64,000 nucleotides of DNA from Candidatus Endonucleibacter bathymodioli. GTDB lineage: Bacteria > Pseudomonadota > Gammaproteobacteria > Pseudomonadales > Endozoicomonadaceae. The stretch is from the NCBI GenBank assembly GCA_030674915.1, contig JASXSV010000004.1, forward strand, positions 1-64,000, read 5' to 3'. Made by a program: the position numbers and the translations under genes. The notes below the pieces were generated by a model that saw only the letters and a program-made list of their open reading frames with translations, searched no databases and was not told the DNA's origin. Of the stretch, positions 31,221 through 41,194 are shown piece after piece; position 1 is the stretch's first letter; each line of letters opens with the position of its first letter.

Positions 31221-33953
31221 ATGCGCAGTGTTTTATCGTTTATTATTATTTTTGTTTTTTTATCTCTATCCATTCCTCAGCAAGGAATTGCGATATTGGA
31301 ATTAATAGATCCAACCAAGGTTACTCACTGGACTTCGACCAGTAATATTATCAAAATCATGGTGCCTATACCTCTACATAAACAAGAAAACAGTATTGAT
31401 GATGTAACTACTCTCGATGGGGTAAATATATCTTTAAACATCCTAAAGAATCTGTTTCGTTTTGTGTCTGAATCTAATGATAATGACGAGCAGAACCAAG
31501 AGACTGGATTAAGCAAGATGATTGATACAATTAATAATGATGATAACTATCCAGTAACAATTAGCAATATTAATAACGGTTTTGATTTTGTGATGATAAA
31601 ACAACCAAAAGAAGAATGTTTAGGCATTCTTTCTATTAAACCAACACCAATAGGCAAGTTTGTTTCTTCACCAGACTTATTAATAGAAGAGATGCTTTCC
31701 CTTATGTCTATTAAAACAACTGAAATAGATAGTCAAGGGAATAAGAAATTATTACAGATGGATGAATATTCAATAGAGCTGTTAGAAAAATATCAGTTAC
31801 GATATTCAGAAACTGATGACGATACATGCTTTGCATTATATATTCCATGTAAAATAAAAAACGTAGATGCTAACGACAATTCATCATCTTGCTATGCGGC
31901 TTTTTTATTCAGACAAAGAAACTTTGATTTACTGGAGGCTCTCAATCGATTAAGCATACTAAGCGATGATGGTAATGATCTTGGATATGAAGAGGAAACA
32001 CATCCAGACAGTGTACTTATGCAAACACCGTTAGAAGTAAAAGAAAAGATCTTTAAACTATTAAATCTCAAATCCCTTTTTGCTTTAAGAGATACGTGTT
32101 TAACCACAAAAAAATTGATCGAAAACAACCAGGAAATCCTATTCAGATCCTGGTTCACTTGTTTTACCCCGCAACAACGGCTGTCATTAAGGGAATATGT
32201 AAAAGGCAGACAAAAAGAAGATATTTATGCTTTGGTAACCCAGTTTTCGACAGAAATAGACATAGCAAAAGACCTTGTAATGACACGCAATTTAAATTAT
32301 CACACTGAAATTATATTTCACACAAGAAGCCAACTGATGAGCCGCTGTCCATCTTTCAAAACATCTAATATATTCAGCACAAACAGTACTCTGGGCTACG
32401 ATTGCAAAGCAACCTTCAGCCCAGATGATAGTTATATGGTTATCCATTACGATAATGTCTCTACGATCTACGAACTGGGAATGAGCGGAAAGTGGATGCA
32501 CAGACTTAATCGTTGCGCCAGATTCAATGTAGGTGTAGGTGGTTATAATGTTGATAACTCTTTATTTAGAGTAACTTTAGCCCTATTCAGCGCATGTAAT
32601 CGTTATCTGATAATTTGCAGGCACAACGGATCTGGAGAAATATATGAGATGGATCCAGATGGGAAATGGACGCAGAAAATAAGTATTACTCATAATACCG
32701 GTAACATTTCAGCTACCTTCAGCCCCGATAGTCGCCATGCTGTAACCACCAGTGATGATGGGACTGCAAAAATTTACAGATTGGATTCAGACTCTTCAGG
32801 GTTGAAGGAAGTCACTATTAAGCATCTAAGCAAGGTCTTTTCAGCCATATTTAGCGACAATGGATGCAGTTTGATGACTGCATCTATAGATAAAAACACA
32901 AAAGAACACAGATGCTCAGAATACATGGGATTAATAAAAATTCACAAATGCAATTCGGATGATCAATGGATGGAAAAACTCGTCACTCATGCTGAAGGAT
33001 ACGTCTCTCCACTAGCGTTTAGCCACGATGGCCGCTATGTGATGAGCTTACATACGATGGCCATCTTTGACCAAAACACCGTAAGAATCTATGAACTGGA
33101 TTCTTTTGGGGAATGGATGAAGACCCCCTCCATTAGCATTAATCATAAGCACTTTCTAAACACAGCCAGATTCAGCCCCAATGGTCGCCATCTGGCGACT
33201 GCTAGTGACGATGGCACAGTAAAAATCTACGGGAGATACTCGAAGAAAAATGATTGGAATAAAGAGGAATGGAGTGAACAAGCCACTATCTACCATAAGA
33301 GCTCGGAATTGTCAGCTACCTTCAGCAGAGATGGCAGTCACTTGATAATAAACAGTTGTGATGGAAACGCAACAATTTACGGATTGGTTTCTGGGGAGAC
33401 ATGGAAGAAGAAAGCTACTATTAGTATTTGCGTTAATGAATTGGTCAAGGCAATATTCAGCGATGATAGTAGCCAAGCGCTGGCTTTCTCTAAGTGTCAT
33501 GAGGATAAAATCGTAAAGATCTACGGCCGAGGGCAAAAATCAGACGATGAGTGGACGCAAAAAGCCATCATTAAAAAAGATAAATATATCAAATCAGCCA
33601 GCTTTAGTGCCGATGGCAACCACGTACTTATTGCCTGTGCCGATAAGACAGTAAGCATTTACGGATGGACTTCTGATAATAAGTTACAGACGAAAGCCAG
33701 CATCCAACATCAGAAAAATATCTACTCAGCCAGATTCACCCACGATTGTAGTCATGTGGTGGTTATAGATGTAGATACTTCCATACATATCTGGCGTCTT
33801 TTTTTGGATAAAAGAACACAAACATTTGCGCAAAAATTCTCGGAAGAATTAGTGAATGAATGCGAGGGAACAAGACAGGGAACAAGACAGGAAAAAAGCG
33901 AGAAAAAAATACCCTCCAGCTTTCAATACAAATCTTATTGTGACATTCTCTAA
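31221..33953 (+). CDS. Secreted F-box/WD40 repeat protein, paralogue 2
   Basis: 910 residues from the ATG at 31221, with the same signal-peptide start (MRSVLSFIIIFVFLSLSIPQ) as paralogue 1. The F-box-like segment is TPLEVKEKIFKLLNLKSLF and ALRDTCLTTKKLIENN. Ten WD-type units follow, several with the FSPNGRHLATASDDGTVKIY form. It is the longest of the three because of a C-terminal tail beyond the last blade, rich in E, K, T and R (EGTRQGTRQEKSEKK), which is absent from paralogue 1. It is about as divergent from paralogue 1 as a moderately old duplication would be. The role is inferred as for paralogue 1. The gene is intact, so it is the best candidate for a working member. Confidence 0.83.
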   Translation: MRSVLSFIIIFVFLSLSIPQQGIAILELIDPTKVTHWTSTSNIIKIMVPIPLHKQENSIDDVTTLDGVNISLNILKNLFRFVSESNDNDEQNQETGLSKMIDTINNDDNYPVTISNINNGFDFVMIKQPKEECLGILSIKPTPIGKFVSSPDLLIEEMLSLMSIKTTEIDSQGNKKLLQMDEYSIELLEKYQLRYSETDDDTCFALYIPCKIKNVDANDNSSSCYAAFLFRQRNFDLLEALNRLSILSDDGNDLGYEEETHPDSVLMQTPLEVKEKIFKLLNLKSLFALRDTCLTTKKLIENNQEILFRSWFTCFTPQQRLSLREYVKGRQKEDIYALVTQFSTEIDIAKDLVMTRNLNYHTEIIFHTRSQLMSRCPSFKTSNIFSTNSTLGYDCKATFSPDDSYMVIHYDNVSTIYELGMSGKWMHRLNRCARFNVGVGGYNVDNSLFRVTLALFSACNRYLIICRHNGSGEIYEMDPDGKWTQKISITHNTGNISATFSPDSRHAVTTSDDGTAKIYRLDSDSSGLKEVTIKHLSKVFSAIFSDNGCSLMTASIDKNTKEHRCSEYMGLIKIHKCNSDDQWMEKLVTHAEGYVSPLAFSHDGRYVMSLHTMAIFDQNTVRIYELDSFGEWMKTPSISINHKHFLNTARFSPNGRHLATASDDGTVKIYGRYSKKNDWNKEEWSEQATIYHKSSELSATFSRDGSHLIINSCDGNATIYGLVSGETWKKKATISICVNELVKAIFSDDSSQALAFSKCHEDKIVKIYGRGQKSDDEWTQKAIIKKDKYIKSASFSADGNHVLIACADKTVSIYGWTSDNKLQTKASIQHQKNIYSARFTHDCSHVVVIDVDTSIHIWRLFLDKRTQTFAQKFSEELVNECEGTRQGTRQEKSEKKIPSSFQYKSYCDIL

Positions 33954-33957
33954 TGGG

Positions 33958-34030
33958 CTATACTCGTTACCATTGAAGAATGTATGAGCAGGAGATAAAC
34001 GATCAAAGACCCATGAGATAATGCCATAAT
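33958..34030. repeat. Partial dispersed palindromic repeat
   Basis: Starts ATACTCGTTACCATTGAAG, continues AGGAGATAAACGATCAAAGA, and loses similarity before the closing arm. The rest of the gap to 34505 holds the CCACATGTG-type repeat. Confidence 0.5.
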
Positions 34031-34329
34031 TACTATAAGCCTTGGATTTTTCCATGAGCCAACAGCTAAGTTTAGCAAACACCTAATTCGTTAAAAAAAA
34101 CGTCTAAAAACATACAACTAACGATTCCTAGCAAAAAAGCAGCATGGATATGCTTAGCGAAAATTAAGATATAAGATATCCAGCGGTGTCAATCCTACGG
34201 GATGCAAAGAAAAACTTTTTATTGAAACGGTGCATATAATCACCAATTCTGCGCGCTGACAATACTAATTTACATAAGGATTGAATCTGGTATTGTTCCA
34301 CCAGAACTGGCTATTCCTAATGATTTTTC

Positions 34330-34425
34330 ATGTGATTACCTGATTCGTTGCGTGAGAACTATGGCCTATGAGCAACTGACTTTCAACGCAATTCCACATG
34401 TGTAGATTATTGTGGTCACCTAGGC
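34330..34425. repeat. Dispersed repeat with CCACATGTG core, copy 3
   Basis: GTGATTACCTGATTCGTTGCG ... GCAATTCCACATGTGTAG and ATTATTGTGGTCACCTAGG, ending about 80 bp upstream of the third F-box/WD40 gene. Confidence 0.5.
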
Positions 34426-36896
34426 TCTTGAATCTCCTGTGGTAAAATGGTAGCTTAGATATCCTGAAGTCACAGATTATTGATAATATTGGAGTTATAT
34501 ATACCATGCGCAGTGCTTTATCGTTTATAATTATTTTTGTTATTTTATCTGTTTTTATTCCTCAGCGAGGAATCTCAATGTTAGAATTAATAGATAAAGA
34601 CAAAGTTACTTACTTAGTTCCTACCAGTAATATTGTCAAAATCATGATACCCATACCTCTTAATAATCCAGCAAACAGTATTTACAAGGTAATTAATATC
34701 AATGAGAAAAAGCTATCTTTGAATATACTCAATATGCTTTATCGTTTTGTGTCTGAAGTTAGTGATGATAACGATAAAAACCAGGAGACTGGATTAAGCC
34801 AGATGATTGATGCAATTAATAATAATGAATGTCCAGTAACAGTAAGCCGTATTGATAACGATAAAGATTTTAACTTTATGATCATCAAACAATCGGATGA
34901 AGAATATTCAAGTCTTCTTTCTATTAAATCTAAGCCAAGAGACACATTTGCTTCTTCTCCAAAATCATTATCCGTTGATGAGATGCTTACGATTATATCC
35001 ATTAAAGAAAATAAAATAGATAGACAAGATGATAACGAATTACTACATATGGATAATTGTTCAAGAGAGCTGTTAGGAAAATACTATTCAAACTCATCAG
35101 AAACTAGTGACGACACATGTTTTGTATTACACATCCCATGTAGAGTAAAAGAAATATCTTCTAACGATGATTCACCACCTTGCTATGTGGCATTTTTCTT
35201 TATACAGAAAGACTTTGACGTACTGGGGCCTATCAATCAATTAAGTACGCTAAACAACGATGGTGATATTAATGAATATAGAGAGGAAATACAAGAGAAA
35301 AGTACATTTATGAAAGTACTGTTACACGCACCGGTAGTACTGGAACATATCTTTAAACTATTGAACACCAGATCCGTTGTTACCTTAAGACAAACGTGCA
35401 AAACTGCAAAAAGATTGATCGAAAGTAATACATCACTGTTCTTAAGAACCTTGTTTCCTTGTTTTACACCACAACAACGGCGGTCATTAAAGGAATATGT
35501 GAAAAGCATGACAGACGACAATATTTATGCTTTGGTAACCCAGTTTTCAACAAAAAAATACATAGCAAGAGACCTTTTAATGAAGCGCAGTGTAAACTAT
35601 TACACTGATATTCTCTTTTACACAAGAAGCCGACTGATGGCCTACTGTCCATATTTCAATACACAGAATATATTCAGCACAAATGATTCCTTGGGCCGCT
35701 ACGAACACACTCCAACCTTTAGCCCAGATGATAGTTATTTGGCCACCCATCACGGTAATGTATCAAAGATCTACAACCTAGGAATGAGTGGCAAGTGGAT
35801 GCAGAAAATACATCATTGCGACACCGTCATCGGTGACAACTACATTAATGATCTTTCACCAGAAGTAACCATAGCCCACTTCAGCCCATGTAATCGTTAT
35901 CTGATAATTTGCAGATACAACAGAAACGGAGAAATATACGAGATGGATTCATATGAGAAATGGAATAAGAAAATAATTTTTAAACATGCTAAACAAATCA
36001 TTTCAGCTAGCTTCAGCTACGACAGTCGCCATGTGGTAACCTCCAGTGATGATGGTACTGCAAAAATTCACAGATTGGATTCAGACACAGAATTATTTAG
36101 GGAAGTCACTATTAATCATAATACCGACATGATCGCTCCAGCCATATTTAGCGACAATGGACGCAGTGTGTTAACTTCATCTTTCTATATAAACACACAA
36201 AACGACACATCCTCATATGGGACGGAATGTATGCCATATAAGGGATTAACAAAAATTCACGAACTGAGTTCGGATGGTCAATGGCCGGAAAAGTTCACCG
36301 ATAATTATAACTCAGATGTCCATACAATAGGATTTAGCCCAGATGGTTGCTGTACTATGACCATAGTTGACCAAAACACCGCAACAATTAACAAACGTGA
36401 TCATTGTGGGGAATGGGCGAAGAAACCCTCCATTAGCATTGATCATGAGAGCCAGATAACCTCAGCCAGCTTCAGCCCCAATAGTCGCCATCTGGTGACT
36501 CTTAGTGCCGATTGCACAGTAAAAATCCACGAACGGCATTCGAAGGAAGATAATTGGGAAGAAGATTATTGGAGTGAACAAGCCACTATTTCCCATCAGA
36601 ATTCGAAGGAAGATAATTGGAGTGAACAAGCCGATACTTACCATAAGAATATGTCGTCCGCTATCTTCAGCAAAGATGGCCGTCACTTGATAGTATGCTG
36701 TTATGGAATCGCAATAATTTACGGATTGGTTTCTGGGGAAGAGCGGAAGGAGAAAGCTACTATTAGCATTAGAGATAATAAAACGCACGATGACTTAGTC
36801 AAGGCAGTATTTAGCAATGATAGTAGCCAAGTACTGGCTTTCTCTCAGCTTGGTGATGACAAAATCGTAAAGATCTACGCCATAAAACAATATTTT

Positions 36897-38095
36897 GAGA
36901 CCTTTGCACGATAACGCTGCATAAGCCCCACTATTAATGAAATTGTATTTTTTTAGGATAAAGCCTTAAAAAACACAATTACAGTTCGAATATGCGCCAT
37001 TCGAGCCATTTCACCCTTCATTTTCGATTTTCAGACGCAACTTGCCTGCTGAATCGATAAACCTCGTTTAATATTGTGCGCCACACACATTATTTCAAAA
37101 CGTGTGCGATTTCGGCTTAAGCCAAGATAACGAGCTTTCGCCATGCCGTAGTGTAATTTCAAAACGCCAAATACTCGCTCCACAGTGCAGCGCACGCCAG
37201 AATGTAAACGGTTAAAGCACTTATCATGTTCTGTTAATGGTTTATTTCGATAAGCACGTCTTATTATTCTGTTATCAATATTTCTATCATCCAGCCATTC
37301 ACTGTGCTTCTTGCTGGAATAAGCACTATCCGCATAAACAGACGACTCTTCACCATCTAATAGCTCAGTGAAACAATTTGAATCGTGAATATTTCCTGCT
37401 GTGTAACCGATCGATTTTATCAACCCATCCTCATCGACATTTATGTGCGCTTTATAGCCGTAGGTACTTTTACTCTTCCCGTCAGAACCTGCTTTCACGT
37501 TCCACTTCGCGTCAGGATCCTGTGTTGAGTGCTTGTCTTTATCCTTATTTGGGCGACACTGTTTAGCCTCAATTACGCTAGCATCAACAATACTGATACC
37601 TCCAGATTTAATATAAAGACCTTTATCTATAAGCTGGGAATTGATTTCTTGAAGCAACTTATCCATAAGCAACAACTTATCGAGCTTCTGTCTAAATCGC
37701 CAAAAAGTACTGTGGTCCGGCACTGACTCTGAAATGTCGAGCGCAATAAATCGACGAAATAAAAGATCGCGAGCAAGTTGTTTCTCTAGGGCCGAATCGC
37801 TTAATTTATACCAACTTTGCAGCAGCAGTGCCTTAAACATCATCAGTGGAGGCCATGCCTTTTCGCCTCGAGAACTTGAATGTATATCTTTCAGATGATG
37901 CTCTAAGCGATCCCAATCAATGAGTTCATGGACAGAGTCGAGTTCTTTCACTGCATCGTGATCAATCAGCATTGAATCTGCTAGACTGCGTTGTTTCAGA
38001 TTTTTCCAAGCCATAATTTCACCGAAAGGCATTGATTGTGCAAGGCTTATTATACCTGATTTTCAGTTATTTAGCGAGATTCGTGCAAAGGTCTC
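36897..38095 (-). mobile_element. IS5-family-like insertion sequence, intact copy 2
   Basis: 1199 bp, with the same inverted repeats as 10373-11571 but in the opposite orientation. A perfect 5-bp duplication ATTTT lies at 36892-36896 and 38096-38100. It interrupts the third F-box/WD40 gene. Near identity with copy 1 shows recent transposition. Confidence 0.95.
37031..38032 (-). CDS. IS5-family-like DDE transposase
   Basis: 333 residues, identical to the copy at 10436-11437 apart from a histidine where that copy has tyrosine (SVHELIDW against SVYELIDW). All three presumed catalytic residues (VDASVIEAK, YADSAY, VERVFG) are kept, so it could be active. The start is at 38032, with an ATG 18 bases further in as the alternative. 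Confidence 0.93.
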   Translation of the reverse strand: MPFGEIMAWKNLKQRSLADSMLIDHDAVKELDSVHELIDWDRLEHHLKDIHSSSRGEKAWPPLMMFKALLLQSWYKLSDSALEKQLARDLLFRRFIALDISESVPDHSTFWRFRQKLDKLLLMDKLLQEINSQLIDKGLYIKSGGISIVDASVIEAKQCRPNKDKDKHSTQDPDAKWNVKAGSDGKSKSTYGYKAHINVDEDGLIKSIGYTAGNIHDSNCFTELLDGEESSVYADSAYSSKKHSEWLDDRNIDNRIIRRAYRNKPLTEHDKCFNRLHSGVRCTVERVFGVLKLHYGMAKARYLGLSRNRTRFEIMCVAHNIKRGLSIQQASCV

Positions 38096-38429
38096 ATTTT
38101 AACAATGAGTGGATGCATAAAGCCACTATTAAAGAGGAGAAAGGTATCATCTCAGCCGAGTTCAGTGCTGATGGCAACCACATAATTACTGCCGATACCA
38201 ATAAGATGGTAAGAATCTACGGATGGATTTCTGATGGACAGTTACAGAAGAAAGCCGTAATCAAACATAATATAAATAACCTCTCAGCCAGGTTTACCAA
38301 GGATTGTAGCCATGTAGTGGTTAGACATGACAATAATTCCATAACTATCTCTCGTCTTTTTTGGGATGGAACCACAAAAAACTGCACGGAAGAATGAACG
38401 GAATAATGCGGGAATAAATTAGTGGAAAG

Positions 38430-38488
38430 TTAGGAAGTCCTATTGAGTTTTTACCTGGTAAGTATGTTAATTATTGTGTGAATCTAGG
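38430..38488 (+). promoter_or_regulatory. Orphan copy of the shared effector upstream element
   Basis: GGAAGTCCTATTGAGTTTTT, ACCTGGTAAGTATGTTAATTA and TTGTGTGAATCTAGG match the element upstream of paralogue 2, but no effector gene follows on this strand. An IS256-type relic begins directly after it, so the original downstream gene may have been lost. Confidence 0.45.
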
Positions 38489-38492
38489 AATT

Positions 38493-38975
38493 AATGTGAC
38501 CCTGTAAATAACTCTGTGTATGAGGCTTGCCGATACATCGGCATCGTAAAGTTCTTTGAACGCGGTACAGATTTCGCGGGTGGTCATGCCCTGGGCGTAA
38601 AGGAAGAGGATTTTATCATCCATGCCTGTGAATCGAGTTTGTTGCTTTTTAATGAGCTGCGGCTCGAAGGAACTGTCTCGATCACGCGGAATATCTATCT
38701 CAATCGCTCCGTCGTCTGTATAAACGGTTTTACCTGAATGGCCGTTACGGCTGTTTGAGCCCACGCTAGGCTGGTGTATGTCATAGCCTAGGTGGTCATC
38801 AAGTTCTGCGCCTAGTGCCGCCTCAACGGTTACTTTCTTGAGCATGCGACTGAAATCACTGAGATCTTTCTCAGTCTTCATGCTTTTGGCGGCCTCTTTA
38901 GCAAAGGCCAATATTTCTTTTTGTTTCATGGTGCTTATCTCCCGTAGGGGGGAATGATAAGCAAATACACAAACT
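38493..38975 (-). pseudogene. Internally deleted IS256-type element and transposase
   Basis: The minus strand from 38929 reads MKQKEILAFAKEAAKSMK, ELDDHLGYDIHQPSVGSNSRNG and FLYAQGMTTREICTAF, the N-terminal third of an IS256/mutator transposase. After LIHRVI the frame runs straight into what looks like the other element end (ACCCTGTAAATAACTCTGTG at about 38500), so the catalytic core is deleted. About 152 residues remain of an expected 400. Confidence 0.8.
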
Positions 38976-40832
38976 AATCTACAGTCTATTTTTCTCGGTA
39001 TGAATTTTTAGATGTCTGACTAAAACATTTTTTCGATAAAATGCCTTGTCACATATAATGCATTTAAATGGCGTTTCACCTCTATGCCTCAATGTATGTA
39101 CAGTTAATTCCTGTTTGCTTATAAATCTCATGTTACACTCTAGGCAAGGATAAGGCTTCTCATTGGTATGGATTCTTATATGTATTTTTAACTGATGTTT
39201 TTGATAAAATGTCTTGTTACACCCTTCCCATGTGCACTTGTGTCTTTTTACATTCGCATGGATATCCATATGACTTTTTAAATGATCGTTACATCCAAAT
39301 AGCCTACCACATTCGGAGCAAATCTTTTTTTTGTCTTGGTGAATATTTTTTATATGGGACTGTAAATGATGCTCCATATTAAAATACATAGAACAAATAC
39401 GGCATTCGTAGTTTTTCCCCAGGGAACATTCTTCTGCACCATCTGAAACAGGAATTGGCATATTATTTACATGTCCATAAAGTAAATTTCCCCCCTCAGA
39501 ATTGGGACTTGATAACTTATTAGTACCGACAGAAATTACAATATCACAAGACGAATTCTCTGTTTTATTTCGTAACTCTGGTGATTTCTTACGATCACTT
39601 ATCAGCTCTATATCTTTATCTTTATTAAGTAAACCAGTATCAATAAGACAATCATTTGACAACATCTTATCGTCAACAAGCATCAAGTTTATATCGGACA
39701 CTTTGTTATAACAAGTATTATTAACTTGAGAGCTACTTCCAGATGTAGACTCCATATTCTGAGATGATGGGAATAATTCTTTTGATATATTTAACCACAG
39801 TTCATCATAAATCATGCTGTCAATATCATCAAACAATGGGTTATGATATGATATTTCGTCACAACATGCATCATTAGTATGGTAACTGTTTTCAGATGAG
39901 ACTCTCATATGCTTACATGATGCAAATAGTGGCTTTAATATATTTAGTTCATTGCTAGAGCCATTACTAATCAGACCCTTAACATGTACTGTATTATTAA
40001 GTTCTATTTGTTCAATTGTGTAATCTAATGTCTTATTATCTTTATTAAGGGTAAATATAACCACAAATGCATATTTATAGTTTTTTGGTCCTGAATTTAG
40101 AGCACGCAAAAAATTATCCGCATCTACTCCTGATAAACTAGCCATACTACAAAAAGGAAGGCTTGGATAATCATTAGCATTTGGAAGTTCCTCAACATTA
40201 GAATTTTCTAATATGGATATTAATATGGTATCAATTTTCTGCGTTATACTTTCACTTGATATTATTTTTTTATCAAGCATAGCTATATAGCAAACATTTT
40301 CTCTATGATCAGGTAGTACGCAATTATGAGGTATAAACTTAAAAACCCATTTCTCTTCCTCATTATCAAGGCTTATACCATCTAAAATATCATTATCTAA
40401 CGAAGCTTTAATGGATATGGATATTAATAAACAATAAGAAAATAATATACCAATAATCACAGCTAAAATATTTAATCTATATATAAATCTTGCAACACAG
40501 AAGATTCTCAATATCATTGGGTTTACCTATATGATTCCGACTGACAAGAAAACTATATGCATTATTCTTGATTCAACTGACAATTGCAATAACTTTCTCA
40601 TCTACAGTGTTACATATATGTGTTTTGATCTGATTATTTCGAAAAAGCCATAGGTCACGGTATTGTAATTATTGACGGAAATTAATCGTCAGCTGGAACC
40701 CAAAAACATAAACATTAGTGAATGTTTGCAGTAATATCATTGATGTCACACCAATAGGAAAGGCGCAAGCAGACTCGGTAACTACAAAGACGGAAAACGA
40801 CAAAAGATCCTGAAGCTGTTTGTTTGGTAAAA
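38650..40832. repeat. Tandem duplication unit 1 (about 2.2 kb)
   Basis: Part of the IS256 relic, the zinc-finger gene and its upstream region. It is duplicated at 40873-43056 with the same order and strand. Both units end at GACAAAAGATCCTGAAGCTG (40813-40832 and 43037-43056) and begin near GATGAGCTGCGGCTCGAAGG or its equivalent. A junction of about 40 bp separates them. Confidence 0.85.
38979..40517 (-). CDS. Secreted protein with five C2H2 zinc fingers, tandem copy A
   Basis: 512 residues. A signal peptide (LAVIIGILFSYCLLISISIKA) and leader domain (NYKYAFVVIFTLNKDNKTL, FASCKHMRV) come first, then a long acidic and serine/asparagine-rich linker. From about residue 365 there are five C2H2 fingers: YECRICSMYF, KICSECGRLFGCNDHLKSH, KCTWEGCNKTFYQKHQLKIH, PCLECNMRFISKQ and FKCIICDKAFYRKN, with HTNEKPY-type linkers. 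It is paralogous to copy B at 41195 in the same tandem duplication and more distantly to the gene at 11671. A nuclear or nucleic-acid-binding effector role is inferred from the fingers. No bacterial operator role is suggested by the neighbours. Confidence 0.85.
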   Translation of the reverse strand: MILRIFCVARFIYRLNILAVIIGILFSYCLLISISIKASLDNDILDGISLDNEEEKWVFKFIPHNCVLPDHRENVCYIAMLDKKIISSESITQKIDTILISILENSNVEELPNANDYPSLPFCSMASLSGVDADNFLRALNSGPKNYKYAFVVIFTLNKDNKTLDYTIEQIELNNTVHVKGLISNGSSNELNILKPLFASCKHMRVSSENSYHTNDACCDEISYHNPLFDDIDSMIYDELWLNISKELFPSSQNMESTSGSSSQVNNTCYNKVSDINLMLVDDKMLSNDCLIDTGLLNKDKDIELISDRKKSPELRNKTENSSCDIVISVGTNKLSSPNSEGGNLLYGHVNNMPIPVSDGAEECSLGKNYECRICSMYFNMEHHLQSHIKNIHQDKKKICSECGRLFGCNDHLKSHMDIHANVKRHKCTWEGCNKTFYQKHQLKIHIRIHTNEKPYPCLECNMRFISKQELTVHTLRHRGETPFKCIICDKAFYRKNVLVRHLKIHTEKNRL

Positions 40833-40872
40833 TATGGTCTGACAATCTATCTTCAAAAACAATCATAAAGTG

Positions 40873-41145
40873 GATGAGCTGCGGCTCGAAGGAACTGTCT
40901 CGATCACGCGGAATATCTATCTCAATCGCTCCGTCGTCTGTATAAACGGTTTTACCTGAATGGCCGTTACGGCTGTTTGAGCCAATGGTGTATGTCATAG
41001 CCAAGGTGGTCATCAAGTTCTGCGCCTAGTGCTGCCTCAACGGTTACTTTCTTGAGCATGCGGCTGAAATCACTGAGATCTTTCTCAGTCTTCATGCTTT
41101 TGGCGGCCTCTTTGGCAAAGGCCCCAATAGTTCTTTTTGTTTCAT
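40873..41145 (-). pseudogene. IS256-type transposase fragment, duplicated copy
   Basis: The same N-terminal stretch as at 38650-38929, with a small frameshifting insertion near its start and a deletion near SVGSNSRNG. It is cut at the duplication junction after SSFEPQLI. Confidence 0.8.
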
Positions 41146-41194
41146 GGTGCTTATCTCTCGTAGGGGGTAATGATAAGCAAATACACAAACTAAT

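Larger units (their letters stand above)
34506..38397 (+). pseudogene. F-box/WD40 paralogue 3, split by an IS
   Basis: The gene starts MRSALSFIIIFVILSVFIPQ and reads to 36896, where the IS5-type element inserted. The current frame ends at 36914 with five IS-encoded residues. Removing the IS and one ATTTT duplication joins 36896 to 38101 in frame (QYF-NNEWMHKATI) and gives an 895-residue protein with a signal peptide, leader domain (CFVLHIPCRVKE), F-box-like segment (PVVLEHIFKLLNTRS) and ten WD units. The IS sits between units 8 and 9, so the truncated 802-residue product lacks the last two blades. A small internal duplication (SKEDNW...YWSEQATISHQN, SKEDNWSEQADTYHKN) is peculiar to this copy. 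No other lesion is seen, so the inactivation is recent. Confidence 0.88.

Noticed and set aside
38471..38929. A standalone 152-residue gene
   Set aside because: It is clearly the N-terminus of an IS256-type transposase with the catalytic part deleted.
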